Positions 11,650 to 23,790 of a stretch of DNA of 64,000 bases are shown piece after piece. A program made the translations under genes and the position numbers. Positions within the stretch are counted from its first letter, which is position 1. Each line of letters begins with the position of its first letter. The notes below the pieces were generated by a model. The model was given only the letters and a program-made list of their open reading frames with translations, made no database searches and was not told where the DNA came from. Source of the stretch: Astropecten irregularis (Eukaryota > Echinodermata > Asteroidea > Paxillosida > Astropectinidae); assembly GCA_963971285.1 (NCBI GenBank), contig OZ020262.1, positions 14,115,308 to 14,179,307 of the forward strand, read 5' to 3'.

Positions 11650-12810
11650 GAATGATTATTATAAGGTCCTTAAACCAAATCTCAGTGTGATTTTTCCAAT
11701 CATTACTAAAAAATTATCTGTGTGAAGCGAAATTTCAAATTAATCCTAAAACTGGATAAATTTTGTAATGCAGTGGCAAATAATTATTAATAATAATAAG
11801 TAATGTAAGCTCTTTTCGCCACCTAATGGCCATAGTTGTTTAGTTGTATAGAATGTGTTTAAATTATTACATATAGATGAGAGGTATACCTATTTTTTAC
11901 CATAATTAATCTCTAAAAGCCACCCTACCTATTTAATACGGTTGTGAATATGATACTGTAAAAAGTCGTTTTGGGAAATATTTATATACTCTTATAAAAA
12001 TGTGTTTAACAATAAGTGTGTAAATGGTTTAGTAGGTTTCTTGAGATTTAGTATATCGGGAAAAGTTAAGATACCAACAACAACATCTGCAGCAGCAGCA
12101 GCATAAGCAACAGCAACAAAACCAGCATCAGCGCCAGCACACGACAACATGACAACTGCAAGAAGTATCATACACATAACCAACATATACAACAATATAG
12201 AACAATTCAAAAGATCAAAGAACAACACTACAAATGACAGAGTTTCCAAGGGGTGTGAAGGCCAGCACCCATATACGGTGAAGGCTTTGTGACTTAAACA
12301 CTGAATGTGAAAGTTGGTATCATTATGTAACTCCAAAAGTATTTTAATCATAGATGATATTAAATGAAAACAAGGACTGTCGTGTTATCATTATTATTAT
12401 TTTGTACCGAAGAAGTTCAGAGGTTTATTAATAACCGTATCTTTTAAGCAATAAGAGTTAATGGTTTTGTATAAAAACGATTAAGACTTAATAGTCACGT
12501 ATCTCAATTCGTCCTTTCAATCTGTCATTCTTGATAACGGACAGTCTCTAAAAACACATTTCAAGATGATCTTGAAGCCAGAATAGTCAGTAATACTAAG
12601 CGGCCCTCAGAGCAATACTACCATGCTCTAAAGTGACAGTACACCAAGGATAAAGACATTAGAAACCAAACCTATTTAATCATCAAAGCTGTCCGTTTTC
12701 GATTAAAAAGCATTTCCCCCTGAAATAATATCATACAAGCAATCTCATTAATTTGTGAAGTTGTTAATAACTATTGTGACAGATTTGAGGCTTTGCATGG
12801 TGACAATAAT
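11650..12810. other. intergenic DNA, no gene seen
   Basis: Contains a short CAGCAG/CAACAA-rich patch near 12075-12150 and otherwise nothing recognisable. Confidence 0.45.
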
Positions 12811-13039
12811 GTGGTTTGGTTTGCGCAAACACCGTGTAAGAATCGTTCGTAGTTTCGCACTTCTTATTTCGCCGCAATTCTGGTTAGGTATCAACGTTTC
12901 AACTAGCCTGCTCTAGTTTCTTCATGATGACTAGAGCAGGCTTGTCGAAACGTTGAGACCTAACCAGAGGTTCGACGAAATAGAAGTGCGAAAGTACGAA
13001 AAATTCTTACATTTGCGGTGTTTCCGCAAACCCATCCAC
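12811..13039. repeat. 229-bp near-perfect inverted repeat (foldback/MITE)
   Basis: GTGGTTTGGTTTGCGCAAAC on the left pairs with GTTTCCGCAAACCCATCCAC on the right. Pairing continues inward through TTTCGCACTTCTTATTTCG / CGAAATAGAAGTGCGAAAG to CTAGCCTGCTCTAGT / ACTAGAGCAGGCTTG around a loop of about 10 bp. Arms are about 108 bp with scattered mismatches. No coding capacity; likely a recent foldback element. Confidence 0.85.
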
Positions 13040-13372
13040 ATACGAACCTCACTGGAGATTGTTTTGTTGTTTTAACATAATACCTAAATATATACTTACA
13101 TAAATATTTGTATGCATTTTTGCCCGTGTAGTTCTATAACGTTCCCAGAAGGACAATGATGATAATAAATAATTCGGTTTATAGAAACCGGTATCTGATC
13201 CTTACAATCCGTGGTCGTCATGTTTATTCAAAAAGGACAGATCGAGTGAATGGGAACTAGGAGATAACTCGGGTCAGAAGATTAGGAAGGGTCGGGATTG
13301 AATCATATAAATACTCCTAAAAGGGTGAAAAACGTTTAAGTTTCTGAAGCAATCATCTATTAAACATAAATT

Positions 13373-13502
13373 GAGCGCATTCGTGTAGCATAACACGGGT
13401 CAGCTCTTGTTGGGAATGGTCGTGCTATACTGCACAAAACAAGCGAGAGAATAGGGACGAGGTTGACTGGTGTCGACCCAGGGAAGCAAAACGAATGCAC
13501 CC
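13373..13502. mobile_element. MITE family C copy
   Basis: A 130-bp element whose right end AAAACGAATGCACCC matches the terminal repeat of the copy at 21305-21432. The internal sequence (TATACTGCACAAAACAAGCG, GGTTGACTGGTGTCGACCC) is shared. It lies 370 bp upstream of the CA-1 promoter module. Confidence 0.8.
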
Positions 13503-13867
13503 AATTATTTTATAAACCAAGGAAAGAAGGATAGCAGTAGCATGCCTCTTGGTGGCAGCAGATAGCTTTTTTGATCTGTAATTATAGACGTTAGGCAGCA
13601 GGCCAAAAGAGGGCGCTCTATCGATGCTGCCTCCGTGCTTGTTTCCACGACAGTTACTATGAGAGGGCTATACTAGGAACAGGAGCGAATAGGACTCCAG
13701 TGGCGTGGTAGATAATAACGAGCTGACTACGTACATCGCGTGCGACTGTTGTCAAAAGATGCAAACAGTATGGTGAGATTTTATTTACAAACATCACGTG
13801 GTAGCTCATGCTTTACAGTATACCTAAAAGACAAAAATCTGAATTATTCATGGATAATAAACATTGT

Positions 13868-14149
13868 CGGCATTTCTGCAGGTAGAAATGGGGAAAAAAA
13901 TGGTTCAAACTGCTCATAGCAAACATTTGCATACAAACGCAGTATAAACAATAACCTAACGACGTGGCACTACGGCCAAGAATCACTCTGTGTGTTCATG
14001 AAACGGAGTGAAGTCATAAAACGGAGCGGAGAGCAGAACTCGTCACAGTTCCACGCACGGCAGCTCAGGGCATCGAACATCCTAGACCACGAGATCATCC
14101 TAAGCTACTACTCGCTTCAAAATCACACATCAATCTTCGGACCTTTTGG
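13868..14149 (+). promoter_or_regulatory. CA-1 promoter and noncoding first exon
   Basis: Three parts line up with CA-2 and CA-3: an upstream module beginning CATTTCTGCAGGTAGAAAT with GCAAACATTTGC following; a TATA-like CATAAAA at 14015-14021 followed by CGGAGCGGAGAGCAGAAC; and a noncoding exon with ACGCACGGCAGCTCAG, ending at a GTAAGT donor (GT at 14150-14151). The matching acceptor is cacag ending at 18398, joined to the leader AAACCCCAAGG before the start codon. Transcription start is inferred near 14045. Confidence 0.65.
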
Positions 14150-15560
14150 GTAAGTTGATTTTGTCCTGAATGCCCTCACCGTCAACGTTGTCATTGATGT
14201 TTTTTTCCCATGGGAGTAATGTTTATCCCGTCAACACTTCAAACTTTAGAGTGGTAAACACGTTGGTATGTAGGACTCGAGTGGGCCGTTCCAGGTTCTC
14301 CAAATAGACGTGCACTGGTTGTTTTTGTTTAAGAAAATTAATCAGTAAAAAGGTTTAATGTTAAATCACTGCTGGACTGTTGTAATTGTAATATAAAAAC
14401 CGAGGGAATTCAAAAAAACAAAGGAAAATGACAAAGAGGGGATCTATTTCACGGTGGGGTCCGGGACCCAATGCGCGTTTCTTGTAATGTTTGATCTCGG
14501 GGAAGTTCATTCCTACACTTGCAAAGAAAAAAGAGATTTTTATTGAGTTAGTGAGTGTTATTTTTGATCGGCGCAGTGCCAGAGAAGGAAAAACTAAGGG
14601 ACCACAACAACACTTTCCTGGGAATTATGGTTTTCCCTATTTTGATATTGGCGACGTGAAGCGATATTTGTATTGCCCTTGACGAGTTTTTAATGACCAG
14701 TGTGTGTTTTGCATGTTAAAATAATGACCCTGTACCCCGTGCTTCAGCTAACGATATCAAATGCATCTCTGCGACGTTTCTAATAAAAGTGAAGCTTTTA
14801 AAAAGTAAAGCTCAGTAACAGACAGAGTTTTAAAGGGTGCCACTGGCTGGCCGAAACCGTATTTGGCGCTCAAAAACTCTCGGTATTTTCCAATCAAATC
14901 TTAAAAGACCAGCGGAAGAATTACCATGGAAATGAGAGGAGCTAAGTGTTGTTTAGGAGAAATCAAAAGGAAAAGGTTTGCGGTGATGTAGTCTATTATG
15001 AACTCATTTGTGTGTAGCATGTGGTTCTGATTTGAACCGATTGGACAGTTTCGGAACAGTATACTGTGATCATCCTCTAGAGACTGCAACAGTCTTTCCA
15101 TCCCTGTCATGATACCCCCCCCCCCTCCCCCTGAAAAATCATCAGAAATGTACAATGACAAAACCAAACCCACTTGGCCTTCTAAATGTATTAGAATGAT
15201 GTATTAATATTTAACATTGTGCAGTATCACTGGAACATTGGATGTCAACCTGCATCTATTTCAACCATCACGCACTACAAATACGCACCCACGTAAATAT
15301 CTGGTTATCGTGTCAACCGGCTGAGTAATATTTGCCCAAAACGTAGTTGTTGTTAACTGGGACGAATTTTGACATTTGAAATGTGAGGGTATAGCATATT
15401 TTTCTGATTACTGATTAACAGGGATAATGACAATTCAAAAATGGGTCACTCGCGAAAGAATGGATTTTTGTTGCATTTCATCTTTTGGACCGATATCGGA
15501 TGACATAAGGGTGTCAGTGCTTTGCGTGTCAATGCTGCCCAGACGACTGCAAAGTCACCA

Positions 15561-15706
15561 GTGGTCGATTTCACGAAGCCCTACGATTGATCGTAACTCG
15601 AGTCACGAGGGATAACCCATCGTAGGGGACCTATACTATGTATAACTGCAATGCATCATAAGTCCTACGATTGATAGTAAATTACGATGAGTTTGGTGAA
15701 ATTGAC
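15561..15706. mobile_element. MITE family B copy in CA-1 intron 1
   Basis: GTGGTCGATTTCACGAAGCC at the left and GATGAGTTTGGTGAAATTGA at the right, with the family B internal palindromes. Intron 1 DNA just before it (about 15165-15425) is homologous to CA-2 intron 1 (about 24720-24980). Confidence 0.75.
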
Positions 15707-16019
15707 TATAGAGTTCGTTCTATGTTTAGCATTCCTCAATTATATAAATGATTTGATCTGCTCTGTCGAATTGAGTCACATGTCGCCAATTGGACAAAAT
15801 GAGTTTTCTAGAGAATAAGCAAAAGTTCAATTTGAGCTGTTTGATATAATGATGTACGTATGTTTCAAGTTTGCAGCATGGTACAGCGAGATAGTAACAA
15901 GTTCCTAACTGGTTTTCCCGGTCATTTTCATCAAATGAGCGGCCAATTTCGGAGCGGTTAATGTCGGCTAAACGTCGGCGAAATAAATGCATTTTCATTC
16001 TTTCGTCAACATCAGAGCG

Positions 16020-16150
16020 ACAGTTGCGTGACATGTTACCCAACTCGTTTTGCTCTGTGTACACTGGCAACAGTTTCAGCAACAAGGTACCCGTGCACCA
16101 TGTTACCGAAAATGTTGACAATGTAGGCCTACACTCTGCTTTAGTGTGAG
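16020..16150. mobile_element. TAACATG-family dispersed repeat, fragment
   Basis: Shares ACCCAACTCGTTTTGCTCTG, CATGTTACCGAAAATGTTGAC and ACACTCTGCTTTAG with the larger repeat at about 62170-62465. No coding capacity. It abuts the left arm of the long palindrome. Confidence 0.55.
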
Positions 16151-16188
16151 CGCGCGTTGCCAGGAAGCCAAGGGACGGTTTGTACATT

Positions 16189-17947
16189 GGAAAGTGCATT
16201 GAAATGACCCGACCTGTATTACTAACCACGTTCCAAATATAAGGTCATGTCCCAAATATTTGCCTGCGGCTGCAACAAAAACAAATGCAGGTAATAATTC
16301 CGTCAAAATTGTCTGGAAGTTGTGTTATTTTTTGGTATTGATCAGTGCAGATCCTACGTAAGGCAAATAATTATGCAGATCAGTTCAGTCAAACAATGTT
16401 TCACCACAGCTGCCATATAGGCCTATACATGTATAATTTGTTTTCATTGATCATTCCGAAAGGATTTTTGTCTATTTTAAGAAAAGTATTATTATGTTGC
16501 CAGCTGTCCATGGAAAGTTAATGCTTGCTTTAAAACAAACATATTATAAAAGTAAAAAAATATAAGTAGGGTATATATGAAAGGGTCAATCAAGGTGCGT
16601 ACAGGCCTATACTTACAATGCTTAATTTGTATTTGCTTTGTTGTTGTCAAGTATTCCATGGACAGCTCAAAATGAATACCTTCATTAAAATAGACTTATG
16701 TACTCTTAGGAATAATCAATTTGTATGTTAAGCCTATTGATGTCAAATTGTTTAGTTGTTATGTTCAACTTTTATGTGGTTGTTGTTTTGTTATTGTTGG
16801 TCAGATATAACAGCTGGGAAATTTGTTTACTGTCACGCAATGACGGCGCCAAGCGATGTGTAGGCGGGAGAGGGGGCGTGTCCCCATCCCACGGTAGGAG
16901 GCGTAAGCATTTTTAAGAAGAACATTGTTCGATCTGGTACATACTTAAGTGACTATTTAACAATTCCTCCATGTATTAAAATACCGAATCTTAGAAATCT
17001 TCCAAGATTTACCTATAACGTTAATACATTGTATAAAGATGGTGATGGTAGAAACATACAAGGAAAGTACAGCATTTCAGGCCGAAAAAAATGCTAACGG
17101 TATGTTGCTACCATCATCATCTTTATACCCTGTATTTAAGTTATAGGTACATCTGCGAAGATTTCTACGTTTCGGTATTTTAATACATGGAGGAATTGTT
17201 AAATTGTCATTTAAGTATGCACCAGATCGCACTGCTTTAAAATGCTTACGCCTCCTACCATGGGATGGGGACACGCCCCCTCTCCCGCCTACACATCGCT
17301 TGGCGCCGTCATTGATTGCCTGACAGTTAACAAATATCTCATTCCCAGCTGGTATATCTGACCAACAATAACAAAACAACAACCACATAAAAGGTGAACA
17401 TAACAACTAAACAATTTGAGATCAATTGGCTTAACATACAAATTGATTATTCCTAAGAGTACATAAGTCTATTTTAATGAAGGTATTCATTTTGCAAGCT
17501 GTCCATGGAATACTTAATAACAAAGCAAATGCATATTATGTATTTAAGCTCTGTATGCAACTTGAATGAGTCTTTCATATACCCTATACATATACTCAGA
17601 TATTTGTATTAAAGCAAACAATAACTTTCCATGGACAGCTGGCAACATATAATACCTGTATTAAAATAGAAATTAATCCTTTCGGAATGTTCAATGGAAA
17701 CAAATAATATAGGCCTATGTGGCAGCTGGGGTTAAACATTGTTTCACTGAACTGATCTGCATAATTATTTGCCTTAGGTAGGATGTGCACTGATCAATAC
17801 CAGACAACGACACATCTTCCTGGCGATTTGGACGGAATCATTACTTGCAACTGTTTTTGTTGCAGCCGCAGGCAGATATTTGGGATATGACCTTATATTT
17901 GGAACGTGGTTAGTAATATAGGTCGGGTTTTTTCAATGCACTTTCTA
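16189..17947. repeat. 1.76-kb imperfect palindrome in CA-1 intron 1
   Basis: Two inverted arms of roughly 850 bp meet near 17080 with about 40 bp unpaired. Outer ends: GAAAGTGCATTGAAATGACC at 16189 against the complement of GGTCGGGTTTTTTCAATGCAC ending near 17947. Other paired landmarks are AACCACGTTCCAAATATAAG, GTAGGCGGGAGAGGGGGCGT and GAATACCTTCATTAAAATAG, each found in inverse on the other arm. The innermost arm sequences resemble the internal part of MITE family A (GTATGTT..CTACCATCATCATC). Arms differ by substitutions and by indels of tens of bases. No protein is encoded. Confidence 0.88.
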
Positions 17948-18421
17948 ACCGACAAAGTGCCATGCGGAAAAAACACAAACCCATGACCATGTCATCAATA
18001 AATGCAACTTGACAGGATCTCAGTGCCCACTCTCTGAGATAGACAACACAGAACTGATCACCTATCTCACCAACTGCCAATTCTAATATAAATAGCTGTA
18101 GCAGACATACGAGATAATAATAAATATCTAATCAGCTTAATAAGCTCTGATGACGTCATGATGACGTCACGCTTATTTTTAAAGCAGTATAATATGTAGA
18201 GGATCTAACGACGTTTTTTTTGCAAAAAGAATCATTACTATACCATTTGTCGTTCTCGAGATATACTTCAAAGAAATAATCACCCTTTTTGATGACGTCA
18301 TGATGACGTCACGGTAAATTTTAAACACGTTCAGCCAAAATCTGTACAAAGGGCTGAAAACATAATTCGAAATTTAACCTTTTCGTTGTAAAACACAGAA
18401 ACCCCAAGGGATTCTACAGCA

Positions 18422-20358
18422 ATGATGGGTCTACGAGTTCTTGGTATTTTGCTGTTGGCGACGCCAATCTTTTGTAAGTTGGATTTTTGCAATTATTTCA
18501 CAAACATTTCAAAGACGAAATAAATTACTAAAAATTTACTTTGTGTCCACTGTCTTTTTTGAAGTAACTGACAGTCTTTACTTATTCACAAAAGCAGCTA
18601 AAATGTTATTTCAATTTGTTATGTTGCACATCAAATTTGTGTTTTCGAACAAGCAATCGATTTACATAACCTAACATTGATTCCCGATAATGCTAGTTAT
18701 TACTTCATATTGATCTAATTGTTTCATTCATACCTTGACTGCAATCTTTGATGATTTGTGCGAACAACGCACAGATTCACCGAAATTCTTACCGACAAAA
18801 TTGCTGATATAAAACCAATATTGATTTACCAATTTCAAAGCAACATAAAGAAAACATACAACTGAAGAAAGAAGTAGATAATTATTTCTTGAATTTATGA
18901 AGCCTTTAATTTTTCCCTTTTACAGGCGCCGACTTCACCTATGACAATGGGCCGCACGGTAAGATGATTTTCGGATCTCGAAATGACATAATTATTCATT
19001 TCAATATTTGTTTGTTGTGAGCTTTCTAAATGTTCAAATAACCTTCTTATGTTTGTTTGTTTGTTTGTTTGTTTGTTTGTTTGTTTGTTTGGTATAGGAC
19101 CTGCCAACTGGGCCTCGCTGTACCCGCATGACTGTGCAGGCAGTAGTCAGTCACCGATCGACCTGCAGAGTAGCCAGGCTACTTCCTCCAATATGGGTCG
19201 TCTGGTAGTCGGTCAACTGTTCAGTTCCTCTACCTCTAGCGGCACGGTCACCAACAATGGACACAGCGGTGAGTGGTACTCATTCGCACTTTCTGAACGC
19301 TTGGTGGCAGCAGACTCGTAACACTCTCTAAAGGCTGATGCGGCAGCTTATCGCAGATTTGTATTTTATTTGAAGCCATAACTACATAACACGATATCAA
19401 GAAACAACCTCACACTTGCATTAAAGCGCCACCAAGTTCCATAATATGACCAACCAATATTCCTCGGATTATGACAAAATTAATTGCACCGAAGACAAAA
19501 CCAGTTATCCAGCGATACAATTAAACCACAACAACCCGCTGCTACGTGAATATACAAATACTAAAGCCATGTAAAAATGGTGGGACAATTTCTGCATGTG
19601 CACATCTGCAGATGAGACAACTCACGTTCGCCGTTTAATGGGTTTTCCTGTTCAAAATCAACAGGCTCTGCACAAAAAGTAGACTTTTTGTCACCCATAA
19701 GGCTTTTTTCTTTTCAAATTTCCAAATTAACTAAAAAATAAAACCTGTACCGACTATAAAGGGAGAGATTAGACACAGTAAAAGCAAGAACAGGAACTAA
19801 TTTGGAGTTATTTTCTTTTTTCCTTTAAACTATTCAGTGAAGCTCACTTTCAACGGGAATATGGAAATCAGTGGGGGCGGGCTTCCGGGCAACTCATACC
19901 AGGTTGACCAGCTACATTACCACTTTGGTAGCGTCAATGGCCAAGGTTCCGAGCACGGAATAAACGGGAGACAATACGAGGCAGAAGTACGTCTTTTAAC
20001 ATCACGTGTACTTTATTTTAAACGTTGACATTCAAAGAAATGTAATTGCTATTATTACATATGCTTTACGTATGGCACACAATACGACATTAAATAATTG
20101 ATGAAACACACAAGACGTTCTTTGACAAACAAGAAGACTCATCAACGCCCTCCTTTTCTTTTCAAGAAAACGGCGAAATGATGCGATTGTTAACTTGTTC
20201 CGTTCACTTCATTTTTCTATAATTTGTTTGAATCAAGATGCATCTTGTAACGCATGACACCAAGTATTCATCTCTGTCTGAGGCGCAGACACAACCCGAT
20301 GGAGTGGCAGTGTTTGGCGGTATGATCGAGGTGAGGTTGTCCTCTTTACATCTCTTGA

Positions 20359-20404
<46 letters not shown>

Positions 20405-21788
20405 GACCGTTTTTCATGTTTAACATTTTTGTGTTCTGTCCTCGAATAAGACAAACGGTTGGTGGCAGCAAACATTTTGTCCATTATTGCCTTCTGGCGT
20501 AAAAAAAGATACCTGACCTCGCGCTAAAATATATTGCGAGCAATTTTGATCAAGAGTCAAATTTACACTTAGAGCCTCCTTTAGGAAAACTTATCTTTTA
20601 AATACCTCTATAGATATCTATTCATATAAAGACAACTGTCATTACGTACTTTTTTTTTTGTATAGGTGGATTCGTCCGACAACGACTTGTACACCGAATT
20701 GCTGTCAGCTGTTGTTAATATTCCTTACAAAGGTTTGTATGTTTGGATGAAGTTTAGAACTGTCTTTTGTCGAAAAACTAAACATCATTGGTATCAATGG
20801 ATCTATGTTATCGTCATTTTGGAAGATATTTCAACATCTGGCTGCAATGTCGGCTTATAAAAATCAAGAGGCTTTGGATAATAATGGAATCTGAAGGTTT
20901 GAGCTCTTTTTGTTTTCTATCTGATAGGAGATACTGCCTCGTTTGATCTGGACTGCTGTCTAGTGGACTTACTCCCTACGAATTTCGGCCGTTTCTTCCG
21001 CTATTCCGGCTCCTTCACCACCCCCCACTGCAATGAAGTCGTCATATGGACCGTGTGGAAAACACCATTGAAACTATCGGCGGCACAGGTAAATAATTGA
21101 ATTAGTCACTGTTACCATGTATGCATACTCAAATAAGACCTTATCGAATTCGGTACTATGCCTAGGCACCCAAAGGACAGTAGGTTATCTTGTGGCAAGC
21201 AAGCTTTTATACATCAACACGATTACACGTGCATACACGTACAGTTGACGGACAGTGAAGTCTCAAGATAAATGTTTATTTAAATAAGAAATCCTTTATA
21301 CTTTGGGTGCATTCGTTTAGCTAACACGGGTCAGCCCTTACTGGGAATGTATGCTATACTGCACAAAACAAGCGAGAGAATAGGGGACGAGGTTGACTGG
21401 TGTCGACCCGGGGGAGCTAAACGAATGCACCCTTTGCGAAGCTAATACATGACGCTGCTGCACCATCGGCCCATCGAGTTTCAATATCGAGTCATTTGTT
21501 CCAGTGGTGTGAAGTTTGGTTCTTATTCTAGGCTTTGAAATCCATGTCCGTTCGTAGTACGTAGAACGTATACCTGAACATGACTTAGTGCAAGCCCTAG
21601 CAAGAATTTGCGTTTTTTCTTCTCCACAGCTTGGAGTCTTCCGCGGTTTGTTCAGCAATGCTGCCGGTGACGCCAACCAAGTCCCACTGGCCGATAACTT
21701 CCGCCCTCTACAGCCCCTGAATGGCCGCTCTGTCTACTTCTGGCCTAATAACGACTATCGCTCCGACAGCTCTGAGGAAGATGACTAG
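18422..21788 (+). CDS. secreted alpha-carbonic anhydrase (CA-1)
   Basis: Eight coding exons: 18422-18473, 18926-18958, 19098-19268, 19838-19986, 20238-20330, 20666-20732, 20928-21088, 21630-21788 (294 aa), all GT-AG and phase-consistent. Signal peptide MMGLRVLGILLLATPIFC. Zinc ligands His112 and His114 (QLHYHFGS) and His137 (EMHLVTHD), the proton-shuttle equivalent His84 (TNNGHS), gate Thr219 (SGSFTTPHC), and Cys41/Cys223 for the disulfide of extracellular CAs. The domain ends with NFRPLQPLNGR, then an acidic tail ending SDSSEEDD that differs from CA-2 and CA-3. Predicted secreted zinc enzyme interconverting CO2 and bicarbonate. First of three head-to-tail paralogs; exon 1 is identical in all three. 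Intron 1 of the transcript is long (14150-18398) because of the palindrome and MITEs. Confidence 0.93.
19049..19091. repeat. (GTTT)n next to the CA-1 exon 3 acceptor
   Basis: About ten GTTT units run directly into the acceptor ggtatag (ending at 19097). CA-2 has a shorter (TTTG)n at the same place (about 25858-25892), so the tract predates that duplication and acts as the pyrimidine-rich part of the splice site. Confidence 0.8.
20361..20402. repeat. (TTG)n in CA-1 intron 5
   Basis: Fourteen uninterrupted TTG units shortly after the exon 5 donor. CA-2 and CA-3 carry larger, impure versions at the same point of the same intron. Confidence 0.9.
21305..21432. mobile_element. MITE family C copy in CA-1 intron 7
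   Basis: 128-bp element with 18-bp terminal inverted repeats: GGGTGCATTCGTTTAGCT at the left and AGCTAAACGAATGCACCC at the right. Flanks CTTTG on both sides are a possible 5-bp target duplication if the repeat starts one base in. Cleaner than the copy at 13373. Confidence 0.88.
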
Positions 21789-22265
21789 ATGGTTCCTCAC
21801 CGTAGGACATTTCATCGGTCAAGTTTGACGGTTTGATCCTACGTCCGAAAACCGGGCAGATAATATTTAACGTAGATAAATGACAAACCGAAATATTAGT
21901 TTCGATATAAAACAAAACATAAGTTTGCATGACTGAATAGTTCAAAGATTTATGAAAAAGAATTAAACAAAATTACGGTTAATATTAATTGTACTAATTA
22001 TGCTTCGAGACACACGCAACTCTATCGAACAAATTTAAGTGTTAATTATGTTAAATTTATCTTAAGTAAATTATTTAGAAAGAATGGCATGATTTCAAAA
22101 GAATGTGTCGACACAGTCTACGCTGTCGAGCAATGATTCCTTGAGAATTGACTGTCGGTCATCAATGTAGTACCAGAGCAAAATAAGTACAAACATCAAA
22201 ATTGCTCGAAAGTTTGTCCTGTAGGCGATTTGGTATTTACGCAATATGTAAGTTGATTCTTGCAC

Positions 22266-22271
22266 AATAAA
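22266..22271 (+). terminator. CA-1 poly(A) signal
   Basis: AATAAA within GTTGATTCTTGCACAATAAA, followed by a GT-rich stretch (TTTGGTGGTAATAG). The same block ends CA-2 (28909) and CA-3 (43889), 480-510 bp after each stop codon. Confidence 0.7.
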
Positions 22272-22439
22272 GTCAATTTGGTGGTAATAGAAAGAACGAG
22301 CGTCTGTGAGTCAATTACTTGTGTACCTGAACTTCTGACTGTGTGTTTTGTCCAATACATTAGACATAAGGAAACTAAAACTTGTTAAAGTTAACTGATA
22401 TAAACCTTTACGACTGAAATACAAACTTTGCGACGTGAC

Positions 22440-22745
22440 ACCGGCATGCAGCAGCCCCGCCGTACGTGATAAACAGGTAGGTTCTTACATAAGCTGACAT
22501 CTAAGCCAGGTCAGCGCAATCCAGGACAGCATATTTTGATGGGAAAGCTAATACTAAGTCTGAAATGTTTTAGGAGCACTAATGAAATGTGATTTACATC
22601 ACGCGAAAATTGTATTTGTTGCTGGTATAGTCACTGTGTCTATTTTCTATAAAGAAAAGTCCTATATACATAGGAAAATGCGGCGCGCTTAATGTAAATG
22701 TTCTCAATGTTCCCAACCAGTGGCTACGGTCATCGTAGTCAGGCC
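22440..22745 (+). repeat. intergenic segment duplicated before CA-3
   Basis: Homologous to 38290-38625: shared pieces include AATCCAGGACAG, TTACATCACGCG, AGAAAAGTCCTATA and GTAGTCA..AGGCCTTA. It is old intergenic DNA of the CA array, copied when the genes duplicated. Confidence 0.6.
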
Positions 22746-22960
22746 TTAAAGGGCGTGCAAAACATTGGCAACAAAAGATCAAAAATAAAAGAGAAAATAC
22801 TTCAGAAATTAATACTGTGCATGGCTGTTTTCACTGTTTTCTCAAAAAGTGGTCACCGTATGGGACTGGAATTTTCACAGAAGACTGTTACTGTATCTGT
22901 CTTAATATTTTTGCCCATTAATCTGTATTTCTTTGATAAACATCAAAGTATGATACTACT
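22746..22960 (-). mobile_element. MITE family A copy, truncated
   Basis: Internal pieces (CACTGTTTTCTCAAAAAGTG, TTTTGCCCATTAATCTGTAT) and the right end CATCAAAGTATGATACTACT match family A. It directly abuts the orphan CA 3' end. Confidence 0.6.
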
Positions 22961-23060
22961 GTCCTAATTTGGAAGTTGATTCTTGCACATTAAAGTCGAT
23001 TTGGTGGTGATGGGAAGAATGAACGTCTGTGACTCAATTATTTGTGTATGTGAACTTCTG
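22961..23060 (+). pseudogene. orphan CA 3' end
   Basis: The block CCTAATTTGGAAGTTGATTC, then TTGCACATTAAAGTCGATTT and GTGAACGTCTGTGA-like sequence is the conserved 3' terminus of the CA genes, but no exon 8 precedes it; the true CA-1 3' end lies 700 bp upstream. It is a relic of a lost CA copy or a local duplication. Confidence 0.6.
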
Positions 23061-23204
23061 ACTAGCGCTGAGTGAGTTTGTAAGTTGTTTTGCTTAGTTT
23101 TGTTTTGTTTGTTTCAGCTTGGTAGGAATCACAAATTCTACAATTCAATATTTTGTGTCGGGATCTACCTATAGATAGTGTGAGTGTTTGCATTGAACTC
23201 GCAA

Positions 23205-23790
23205 TTTCTGCAGGTAGAAATAAAATAGAAATCGTGTTGTCCAACTGGCAACTGCAACTCAGCAACAGTTTGTAATACCGAATGGACCTTTAAAATGAGA
23301 ACAACTAATAAACAACCACCTACGCACTTGGTCTATTTAAATAAGTTTCTGTGTTCCATATTTTCAACTCTTATATTTAGAGTTCATACTGACGCACTTA
23401 ACTTGACCGAATTATTTTGACAAATGGCGTCAAGCCAGGAAAGAATGTCAACTATATACAACAAGTTTGTTTTTGTCCTTTTGTGAGGGTATTATGGCAA
23501 TGATCAATCAGGTTCTCCCGGGATGACGTCATTGTGACGTCCGTCCTAAATTATAATTTTTTTTCATTATTAATAGTTCTATTGATTATTATTACATTGC
23601 ATTGAACCTCCCTCACGAGGTCTTGGCAAACGGGTAGCAAATATATAAGGACGCGGAGAGCCAAACTTGGTCACACACGCACGGCAGCTTAGTCTGACAG
23701 AACAGACACCGGACATCCTAGACCACTATAGACCATCCTATAGCTTACGACTCGCTTCAATATCTCGAATCCATCTCCGGACAATTGGGG
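23205..23790 (+). promoter_or_regulatory. CA-2 promoter and noncoding first exon
   Basis: Upstream module AATTTCTGCAGGTAGAAATA, GTCCAACTGGCAACTGCAAC and TTTGTAATACCGAA (23205-23285). TATATAAG at 23642-23649 is followed by GACGCGGAGAG, and the noncoding exon contains ACGCACGGCAGCTTAG and ends at 23790 before GTAAGT. Acceptor cacacag ends at 25221. The module-to-TATA spacing is larger than in CA-1 or CA-3 because of extra sequence containing TGACGTCATTGTGACGTC (paired CRE-like motifs near 23524-23540). Confidence 0.65.

Noticed and set aside
15726-16229. 167-codon minus-strand frame
   Set aside because: Runs through a dispersed repeat and into the palindrome arm; no coding signature.
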